Part shown: in pieces, positions 5,536 through 10,705 of the stretch
How positions within the stretch are numbered: the stretch's first letter is position 1
Layout: every line of letters starts with the position of its first letter
Source: JBHIDJ01 sp046760105
GTDB taxonomy: Bacteria; Pseudomonadota; Gammaproteobacteria; Acidiferrobacterales; SPGG2
Direction: 5' to 3'
NCBI GenBank assembly: GCA_046760105.1
Contig: JBHIDJ010000104.1
Coordinates: 1-10,705, forward strand
Length of the DNA stretch: 10,705 bases
The notes under the pieces: model-generated
Database searches by the model: none
What the model was told of the DNA's origin: nothing
The model's input: the letters and a program-made list of their open reading frames with translations, nothing else
Translations under genes and position numbers: made by a program

Positions 5536-6918
5536 TTAGGCGTTCGGGCGGAGCCGACGGGGCGTGGCGTCGACCGGAAGGTGGATTTCCACGATCAGGC
5601 CACCGCCATCGGCGTTGCGGGCAGCTATCGACCCGCCATGTAACTGCACCGCTCTTTCTGCGATAGCGAGGCCAAGCCCGTGGCCGCCATGGGCGTGATT
5701 TCTCGCATCGTCCACGCGAAAGAACGGTTCAAACAGGTGCGCCAGGGTGTCGGCGGGAACGCCCGCTCCCCGGTCGCGCACGCGGATCGTGAGCCCGTGT
5801 GCTCGTTCGCGGTCGGGCATCACTGCGACATCAACCTGCGAATTCGGCGGTGAGTTTTGCAATGCGTTGCGTATGACATTTTCAAGTGCCCGGCGCAGCA
5901 AAGCGCCATCGGCCACTATCCGCGTCTCGCTGGCTGGGTCGACATCGACACCGCAGTTCACGTCCTCGGCCTCAAATCTGGCATCACTGACAACTTCCTC
6001 GACGAGCTTACGTAGGTCCACCGGTTCAAGTCGCAGTGCGTCCGCCTCGACTTTGAGTCGCTCGAGCGTGAGGATCTCGCCGATCAGCATGTTCAGGCGC
6101 TCGGCCTCGAGCTCGATACGATCAAACTCCGGTTGCGAACGATCATCGGATCTCTGCCGCGCCAGGCCCAAGGCCACCTGTAAGCGAGCGAGCGGTGACC
6201 TCAGCTCGTGTGATACGTCGCGCAATAATCGCTGTTGGCTCGATAACAAGCTCTCAAGGCGCTCGGTCATGCGATCGAAGTCGCGCGCCAACCCTGCAAT
6301 CTCATCGCGCCGGCCGCCCAGGTTCGGCCTAACGCGAACGTTGAAATTGCCGCCCGCCACCTCGCCGGCCGCCGTGCGCAATCGGCTCACCGGCCGCGTC
6401 ACATAGCGAGCTAACCACAGACAGACCAGGCCGCTGACGATGATCGCAATGCCCAGGCGCAGGCCAACGGCCTTCGGGTCGCGTCGGATGGCAAAAAACG
6501 TTATCGGCGCTTCCGGCAGGGTGGCGATCAGCGCATGGTCCGTGCCTCCCACCTGACGCAATGGTCGAACGAGGAACGTAGCTTGGTCGCGCGCGCCGCC
6601 AGTGACGATGGTTTGCGCCATCTTCCCGATTGATTCCGGCAACGGCCGGCCCAAGAGGTCGCGGCCCGCGCGGTCTACCAGGAATATCCGCAGCGATGTC
6701 TTGCTTTCGAGGGCTCTTAACTTCTGAGTCACCACCTTGACGTCGCTTCCTGCGACTTCCGACTCGAATCGTTCTAACGCCGCAACGGCGCGGCCCGTCT
6801 GCAAGACTTGCCCTGGCGGTGTGCCTTCCAGCTGCGTTGCGGTCCACGCGATGGCCACGGCGAGGATAATCATCGCCAGCCAGAACCACGCAAAGATTTT
6901 CCAGTACAGGTGGCGCAT
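5536..6918 (-). CDS. cpxA: CpxA-like sensor histidine kinase
   Basis: 460 residues, inner membrane. Domains: TM1 at about 8-28, periplasmic sensor about 30-152, TM2 about 154-173, HAMP about 170-222, dimerisation/phosphoacceptor H-box with His237 in DVSHELRSPLARLQVAL (234-250), then the ATPase domain with N-box (ENVIRNALQNS, 346-356), G1 (DRGAGVP, 382-388), F-box (FEPFFRVD, 396-403) and G2 (GHGLGLAI, 412-419). All catalytic residues are present. Length and layout match E. coli CpxA (457 residues), which senses misfolded envelope proteins and phosphorylates CpxR. The start at 6918 puts MRHLYWKIFAWFW at the N-terminus; the longer open frame upstream overlaps cpxR and lacks sense. Only 4 bp separate it from the regulator's stop, so the pair is co-translated. 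CpxA versus another kinase of the same subfamily (RstB-like) is decided by sequence likeness, partner and neighbours. Confidence 0.85.
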   Translation of the reverse strand: MRHLYWKIFAWFWLAMIILAVAIAWTATQLEGTPPGQVLQTGRAVAALERFESEVAGSDVKVVTQKLRALESKTSLRIFLVDRAGRDLLGRPLPESIGKMAQTIVTGGARDQATFLVRPLRQVGGTDHALIATLPEAPITFFAIRRDPKAVGLRLGIAIIVSGLVCLWLARYVTRPVSRLRTAAGEVAGGNFNVRVRPNLGGRRDEIAGLARDFDRMTERLESLLSSQQRLLRDVSHELRSPLARLQVALGLARQRSDDRSQPEFDRIELEAERLNMLIGEILTLERLKVEADALRLEPVDLRKLVEEVVSDARFEAEDVNCGVDVDPASETRIVADGALLRRALENVIRNALQNSPPNSQVDVAVMPDRERAHGLTIRVRDRGAGVPADTLAHLFEPFFRVDDARNHAHGGHGLGLAIAERAVQLHGGSIAARNADGGGLIVEIHLPVDATPRRLRPNA

Positions 6919-6922
6919 AGGC

Positions 6923-7651
6923 TCATCGCGCTTCGTCGGGTTCGAGTTCCGGGGTGGGGCGCACGTACAGATATCCGATCCCGCGCACCGTCTTGATGCG
7001 CGACGCACCGCCGGCGCCGCGACCGAGCTTCTTGCGAAGATGGCTGACATGCATATCCACACTGCGGTCATAACGCGTCAGCGGCCGTGCAAGTGCGAGT
7101 TCCGTAAGGGTTTGTTTCGAAACCACCTGGCCTGCGTGACGCAACAAGGCCTCGAACACATTGAACTCCGTGCTGGTTAGATTGATTATGGTATTACCGC
7201 GCAGCACCGTACGATCGCCGGTGCGCAGCTCGACGTCCCCGACTTTGAGAACATCGGGTGGTGTCGCCGTGCCGATTTCGCGGGTCGACGATTCGGAGCG
7301 CCTCAGGATAGCGCGTATACGCGCGACCAGCTCGCGCGGGTTGCACGGTTTGGCCAGGTAATCGTCCGCGCCCATCTCCAGGCCTACAATGCGATCCACA
7401 TCGTCGCCTTTGGCCGTGAGCATGAGCACAGGCGCACGTGATGTCTGGCGCAGCTCCCGCAGGACGTCAAAGCCGTTAAGCCCCGGCATCATGACGTCGA
7501 GTATCATGAGCTCGTAAGCCCCCGAGTCTGACTGCTCGACTGCGGTGTTACCGTCATGCACGGCGTCGACTTCAAACCCTTGGCCCGCCAGGTAATCGGT
7601 CAGCAGTTTGCAAAGCTCAACGTCGTCGTCCGCTAGCAATAACCGGGTCAT
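6923..7651 (-). CDS. cpxR: CpxR-like OmpR-family response regulator
   Basis: 242 residues. Receiver domain 1-118 with acidic pocket Asp9/Asp10, phosphoacceptor Asp52 (LDVMMP), Thr79 and Lys101, and the linker start RELVARIRAILRRSE. The winged-helix DNA-binding domain covers about 135-232: LTSTEFNVFEALL, GQVVSKQTLTELALARPLTRYDRSVDMHVSHLRKKL and TVRGIGYLYV. The block LTxxDRxxDMHxSxLRxKL is especially CpxR-like. The start at 7651 is chosen because MTRLLLADDD is the canonical receiver N-terminus; 18 upstream codons in the open frame look non-coding. First gene of a cpxRA operon, divergent from the tandem-Spy gene with a CpxR box between them, so autoregulation is likely. No residue is missing. 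Confidence 0.88.
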   Translation of the reverse strand: MTRLLLADDDVELCKLLTDYLAGQGFEVDAVHDGNTAVEQSDSGAYELMILDVMMPGLNGFDVLRELRQTSRAPVLMLTAKGDDVDRIVGLEMGADDYLAKPCNPRELVARIRAILRRSESSTREIGTATPPDVLKVGDVELRTGDRTVLRGNTIINLTSTEFNVFEALLRHAGQVVSKQTLTELALARPLTRYDRSVDMHVSHLRKKLGRGAGGASRIKTVRGIGYLYVRPTPELEPDEAR

Positions 7652-7759
7652 CTTTGAGTCTCGATAGGGTCTGGCCGGGATGTAGAAGGGCGCAACTGGA
7701 TCCATTCTGCCACAGCGCCTGTATGCGGATTCAAGTGAGCGTCAGCTGGGACGCGCATC

Positions 7760-7794
7760 TTTACAAACATTTACACAACCTTGCATCTTCTTAC
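7760..7794. promoter_or_regulatory. CpxR-type box between cpxR and the tandem-Spy gene
   Basis: TTTACAAACATTTAC (7760-7774) is an exact CpxR box read on the minus strand (GTAAA-N5-GTAAA). Degenerate half-sites CTTGC (7780-7784) and CTTAC (7790-7794) continue the exact 10-bp period. The site is 110 bp before the tandem-Spy start and 108 bp before the cpxR start, so it can serve both divergent promoters. Relative to the gene to be activated the half-sites run TTTAC-N5-TTTAC, the same orientation as in front of the beta-barrel gene. Confidence 0.7.
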
Positions 7795-7884
7795 CCATTC
7801 GCTCGCCAAGTTTGCGCCGCGCTACCGTAGGCTACGGGTTGCAGAGACGAGATGCGTTCTACGTCAACTGGCGAGGAGGCGATC

Positions 7885-8706
7885 ATGAAAAAACTGGTAG
7901 CCATCGTACTGATCTGGACGGCGGTCGTTTTGTTAGGCGTAGGCGGCACCCACCTGCTTGCCGGCGAGCAGCCGTTTTTCCAAGCGGCTCGCAGCACGCT
8001 GGCGCAGCCATCGGCGTTTGCGGGTATGCCGTATCGCATGTTCCAACTGGCGCAGGAGTTGGGGCTGAGCGAGGCGCAGCGCCAGGCCATCTATGACGTT
8101 ATCGACGGTGTCCTGCCACGGGCGCGCGAACAGCTGTTTACACTCTTCAGCAATCATGAGCAGCTGCGCAGCATGACCAAGGAAGGCAAATTCGAGGAGG
8201 ACGAAGTACGCGGTGTGGCGGATGCGCAGGCAGCCATCATTGCCGATCTCATCATCGTTGCGATCAAAGCCAAGCATGAGGTCTACGGCATCCTTACCGC
8301 ACAGCAGCGCACGCTGCTTGAGCAGCGCCTGGATAGCCTGCGGGGTGGGTACGCAGGCGGTATGCATTGGCCCTACCGTATGTTCAAGATCGCCCAGGAT
8401 CTTGGCATTACGGCCCAGCAGCGCCAGCAGATTTACGGGCTGATCGACCAAATCCGTCCTCAGGTGCGTGAGTACGTCTACACGCTTTTTGTTAACCATG
8501 AGCGCTTACGTGCGGCGACCAGGGACCACTTTGATGAGGCAGAGGTGCGCGCGATTGCCGATGCGCAGGGCGCCATCATCAGTGATCTGATTGTTCTGGC
8601 CATGAGAGCGAAGGCAGGCATCTATGCTATTTTGACGCCCGAACAACGCACGCAGCTGGATCAGCATTTGGCGCAAATGTTTGGCGCGCGAGCAGCGCCC
8701 AGGTAG
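7885..8706 (+). CDS. Periplasmic protein with two tandem Spy/CpxP domains
   Basis: 273 residues. A hydrophobic N-terminus (MKKLVAIVLIWTAVVLLGV) acts as signal peptide or anchor; cleavage after LLA near residue 26 is possible. Two homologous helical domains follow: residues 50-149 (YRMFQLAQELGLSEAQRQ ... LTAQQRTLLEQRL) and 164-262 (YRMFKIAQDLGITAQQRQ ... LTPEQRTQLDQHL), identical at about 55 of 99 positions by my hand alignment. Each contains a complete Spy/CpxP unit with the LTxxQR motif. CpxP and Spy are single-domain (~160 residues) and dimerise; here the dimer appears fused. CpxP inhibits CpxA and carries misfolded proteins to DegP; Spy is a chaperone. The start at 7885 has an excellent GAGGAGG site (7873-7879). 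Position divergent from cpxR with a CpxR box in between matches the E. coli cpxP-cpxRA layout, but no one-to-one orthology is claimed. Confidence 0.87.
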   Translation: MKKLVAIVLIWTAVVLLGVGGTHLLAGEQPFFQAARSTLAQPSAFAGMPYRMFQLAQELGLSEAQRQAIYDVIDGVLPRAREQLFTLFSNHEQLRSMTKEGKFEEDEVRGVADAQAAIIADLIIVAIKAKHEVYGILTAQQRTLLEQRLDSLRGGYAGGMHWPYRMFKIAQDLGITAQQRQQIYGLIDQIRPQVREYVYTLFVNHERLRAATRDHFDEAEVRAIADAQGAIISDLIVLAMRAKAGIYAILTPEQRTQLDQHLAQMFGARAAPR

Positions 8707-8727
8707 CGGCACGATCCTTTCCCCTTG

Positions 8728-8886
8728 TCACTTGTGCCTCACAGCTTGGCGGATCGGTTCATGGAGAAGGACCGAGGAGGGACAAGGTGCGGCGCGACTG
8801 ATCCGTACGGCACCGAGAATCACACCCGCGCCAAAGGCGGCTGCCCAAGCCAAGGCTTTGGCAACGACGTCAGCGAAGATTGACAT
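8728..8886 (-). CDS. Doubtful small membrane protein
   Basis: 52 codons on the minus strand, convergent with the tandem-Spy gene (stop codons 21 bp apart). Residues 6-28 (DVVAKALAWAAAFGAGVILGAVR) would form one transmembrane helix. There is no Shine-Dalgarno before the ATG, and no family is recognised. Alanine-rich hydrophobic frames arise by chance in GC-rich DNA, so this is weak. Confidence 0.2.
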   Translation of the reverse strand: MSIFADVVAKALAWAAAFGAGVILGAVRISRAAPCPSSVLLHEPIRQAVRHK

Positions 8887-9062
8887 GCAGGCGTGGCCCC
8901 CGGGTGCTGGACCTAAAGAAACGTACTGCATTAGCCACCTGATGCCCCTGGCTTAGTGTGCCAAAGTCTTGTCCCGCGGCGACACGGAACCCCCCAGCGG
9001 CGGGTGGCCTTTGCCGGGAAGGAGCTGCTCAAGTGAAGCCAGTTCGGTACGCCCGGTGTTGA

Positions 9063-9220
9063 CTTGCATTTGCGACAGGGCTAATCGGCCCATTCGCCGC
9101 GCTGATGGGGTGAGCAGTCGCACCCTTCAGGAGCGGGAACAGGGTCGACGTAAGCCTAGAGGTCCAGCCAACTCCCTTCTACGGATCGCAGAGCGACACC
9201 CTGAGGCTTTGTTCCGTTAA
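9063..9220 (+). pseudogene. Remnant of a HigA-type XRE antitoxin, frameshifted
   Basis: Two overlapping frames together give the C-terminal half of a HigA/NadS-like helix-turn-helix antitoxin. One frame (9063-9110) ends GPFAALMG and hits TGA. The next (from 9110) continues GVSSRTLQEREQGRRKP, then GPANSLLRIAERHPEAL and a stop at 9218-9220. Intact homologues read FAxLxGVSxxTLQxWEQGRRxPxGPAxxLLRIAERHPEAL across this junction, so one G is missing from the run at 9107-9110, and the conserved Trp of the WEQGRR motif is now Arg (CGG for TGG). The N-terminal half and the partner RelE/HigB-like toxin are not recognisable upstream. The product would be non-functional; the locus is a footprint of a lost toxin-antitoxin module. 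Confidence 0.6.
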
Positions 9221-9224
9221 AAGG

Positions 9225-9347
9225 CTACTTAGTCTTCGGTGGAAATCGTTCCAGAATTTTCTGGACCGCTTTGTTAATCCTCTTTTCGCTCTTCTCCGGG
9301 GTAGTGGAACGTCTCTCGGCCTCTGCAGAGCTCGCCTGGGCCTGTGG
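9225..9347 (-). pseudogene. Short C-terminal coding remnant, family unknown
   Basis: On the minus strand, 40 sense codons without a Met lie between two stops. The sequence contains SSAEAERRSTTPEK and EKRINKAVQKILERF and ends PPKTK before TAG (9225-9227). It reads like the charged helical C-terminus of a real protein whose upstream part is gone or out of frame. It ends 4 bp from the antitoxin remnant, in opposite orientation. I do not recognise the family. Confidence 0.3.
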
Positions 9348-9384
9348 TTACCCATTGAGCGGAGAACTGTCCTGATAAGCCAGC

Positions 9385-9414
9385 TGGACCAAACTGACAA
9401 ACATACGCTATGAT
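9385..9414 (+). promoter_or_regulatory. Candidate sigma-70 promoter before the right-hand barrel gene
   Basis: TGGACC (9385-9390) and TATGAT (9409-9414) are 18 bp apart in a locally AT-rich stretch. Transcription would start near 9421, about 140 bases before the ATG. The -35 matches four of six consensus bases. Confidence 0.3.
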
Positions 9415-9562
9415 CGCAGCAAGAAAAAGCGATAGTCATAACGCTAATAAAAAATAATCGCGGTTCTCTTCATTGCACCCTTGATGCCTGTCTTCCGTGG
9501 GGCGGCGAACCATAACAAGTGAAGCAAGAATCAGTGCTCCGTCCGCGAAAACGGATCGCCGC

Positions 9563-10399
9563 ATGAGCGCGCGCCACTTTTCCGTTGCGGCCACGATTGT
9601 GTTCCTGCTCGGCGGCACGGCCTCTCAAGCGCTGGCCCAGCCGAGGGAGGCCGAAGATTTCATCAACTATGCCTACGCGACGTGGTTCGGGACGGGTGTG
9701 TATAGTGTGGGGGATCGTGATATCACGATCCTGCGGGCGCCGATCTCCATCCCGATCCGCAAGCCCGTGCCCGAGGAGAAGAAATGGGGCTGGCGCCTAA
9801 TGCTGCCCGTCACCCTTGGTCGTCACGAGTTCGACTTTGACTTCGGAGATATCGAGGACCTGGAGACCATCACTTTCGTTCCTGGTGTCGAGTTCCAGGT
9901 GCCGATCCGTGAAAACTGGCAGCTCAAGCCGTTTGTACAGGCCGGCGTCGGCAACGACTTCTCGGGGGGCGAGTTTTCAGTCATCTACGGCACCGGTCTT
10001 AAGAGCCTCGTCACCTTTCCCTGGAAGAAGTTTATCTTCGGCGTTGGCAACCAGCTGCTCTTTGCCGGACAGACGATCCCGGATGGCAATAACAGCAAGG
10101 GTTTTGCGATGTTTGAGGCCGGCTTGGATGTGCTGCTGCCGGGGTCCTTTAAGCTCGGGCGCCGCCGGGTGAATACCAGTGTATTCGGTATTCTTTCCTG
10201 GTTTACGAACGAAGTCGACTTCTTGGAACCGGGGCCCATAGAGATCGAGGTATCGCGGATAACGCAGGTGGGGGTTTCGTTCGGCACAGAACGGGAATTT
10301 TCTTTCTGGAAGGTCAAGATTCCGAGACTTGGAGTGACCTACATGGACGGCGATAAGGGTTTCAAGGGCATACGCGTCAACGTCGGATTTCCTTTCTAG
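9563..10399 (+). CDS. Outer-membrane beta-barrel protein of unknown function
   Basis: 278 residues. A signal peptide (MSARHFSVAATIVFLLGG...ASQALA, cleavage before QPREAEDF) is followed by repeated amphipathic strands with aromatic girdles: WGWRLMLPVTLGRHEFDF, FVPGVEFQVPIRENWQLKPFVQAGVG, FIFGVGNQLLFAGQ, TSVFGILSWF, WKVKIPRLGVTYMDGDKGFKGIRVNVGFPF. The C-terminal Phe in a GFPF ending is the BAM recognition signature. The strand count suggests a barrel of about 10-12 strands. I know no named family for it. A GTG at 9497 would extend the frame by 22 residues but would bury the signal peptide, so 9563 is preferred despite a poor ribosome site (ACGGA). Monocistronic in this window. Role unknown; a transporter or structural barrel is possible. 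Confidence 0.85.
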   Translation: MSARHFSVAATIVFLLGGTASQALAQPREAEDFINYAYATWFGTGVYSVGDRDITILRAPISIPIRKPVPEEKKWGWRLMLPVTLGRHEFDFDFGDIEDLETITFVPGVEFQVPIRENWQLKPFVQAGVGNDFSGGEFSVIYGTGLKSLVTFPWKKFIFGVGNQLLFAGQTIPDGNNSKGFAMFEAGLDVLLPGSFKLGRRRVNTSVFGILSWFTNEVDFLEPGPIEIEVSRITQVGVSFGTEREFSFWKVKIPRLGVTYMDGDKGFKGIRVNVGFPF

Positions 10400-10705
10400 C
10401 TCAGCAGCGGGTTGAGAACTCAGCATCCGGACTCGTAAAGTTTTCCATGACGCGAGACCAACGGACCGGAGACGTTCTCGTCCACGACTACGTTATCGCA
10501 TTTGCCCCGCCGGGTGCGTTATACATTCGCGGGTGAAAGCAGATGCCCACGCGACTTCGCGTTGAAACTCTTGACGAAAGCCCTGGCCAAGGAACAAGAA
10601 GAAAGTGTCACCACCACAAATCTGCAGTAGGCTGATTAGTGTCTGGCGTGGTTTTGCGAATGCCCCTACATGGCGAAGAAACCGAACTGTTCGACCTGTT
10701 GTTGG
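10400..10705. other. No clear gene; possible coding start at the right edge
   Basis: 306 bp without a convincing gene, RNA or terminator. CTCAGCA occurs twice just after the barrel gene's stop (10401 and 10420), too short to mean much. At the edge two overlapping ATGs exist: 10660 (MPLHGEETELFDLLL) and 10671 (MAKKPNCSTCCW). The first reads more like protein, but neither has a ribosome site and 46 bases are too few to decide. Confidence 0.3.

Larger units (their letters stand above)
8707..9562. other. Gene-poor region with decayed coding remnants
   Basis: About 850 bp without an intact convincing gene. It contains a doubtful small minus-strand membrane-protein frame (8728-8886), a broken XRE antitoxin (9063-9220), a short minus-strand coding remnant (9225-9347) and an AT-rich stretch around 9360-9470 with a possible promoter for the following gene. 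This looks like mobile or accessory DNA in decay. Confidence 0.55.

Noticed and set aside
5747..6406. 219-codon plus-strand open frame inside the histidine kinase gene
   Set aside because: Ser/Arg/Thr-rich shadow of the GC-rich kinase frame; all kinase motifs are intact on the minus strand.
6329..6889. 186-codon minus-strand open frame overlapping the kinase N-terminal half
   Set aside because: Out-of-frame shadow with Arg/Gly/Pro-rich composition and no domain.
9436..9618. 60-codon minus-strand frame upstream of the right-hand barrel gene
   Set aside because: It overlaps the signal peptide region of the barrel gene and has neither a ribosome site nor a recognisable motif.
1..10705. CRISPR array, rRNA, complete tRNA, transposase or integrase
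   Set aside because: No regularly spaced repeats, no tRNA cloverleaf and no transposase or recombinase motifs were found on either strand.

Overview
The window looks like chromosomal DNA from a Gram-negative proteobacterium, most likely a gammaproteobacterium. The reasons are moderate-to-high GC, outer-membrane beta-barrel proteins ending in Phe, lipobox signal peptides, a CpxR/CpxA-type two-component pair, and a tRNA-Glu 3' fragment very close to the enterobacterial sequence. The species cannot be named from the sequence alone.

Left part (1-3344): the C-terminal part of an Asp/Glu-racemase / maleate-isomerase-like enzyme is followed by a flavin-dependent nitronate monooxygenase-family protein, and the two are probably co-transcribed. 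A 458-bp gap follows. It holds an orphan 24-nt copy of the 3' end of a tRNA-Glu gene (minus strand), which is a candidate attachment-site relic, plus two inverted repeats. Next come an AraC-family regulator and, convergent with it, a small Cys-pair (zinc-ribbon-like) protein.

Centre (3584-8706): this is an envelope-stress cluster. On the plus strand lie a small Spy/CpxP-like lipoprotein and a PEGA-like lipoprotein. On the minus strand lie a CpxR-like response regulator, a CpxA-like histidine kinase and a small outer-membrane beta-barrel protein. Divergent from cpxR is a periplasmic protein built of two tandem Spy/CpxP domains. GTAAA-N5-GTAAA elements, the classical CpxR box, occur exactly where such a circuit needs them: between cpxR and the tandem-Spy gene, and twice (five helically phased half-sites) upstream of the beta-barrel gene. 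I read this as a self-contained Cpx-type regulon: the kinase senses envelope stress, CpxR binds the phased boxes, and the outputs are a fused double-Spy chaperone/feedback protein and an outer-membrane protein.

Right part (8707-10705): decayed DNA with a frameshifted remnant of a HigA-type XRE antitoxin and a short minus-strand coding remnant, then an intact outer-membrane beta-barrel protein of unknown function and a final ~300 bp without a clear gene.

The most unusual items are the tandem-Spy protein, the phased CpxR-box array, the tRNA-Glu att-like fragment, and two places in the lipoprotein pair where the open frame looks cut short: a possible one-base indel at A6, and an in-frame coding-like extension after a TAG.
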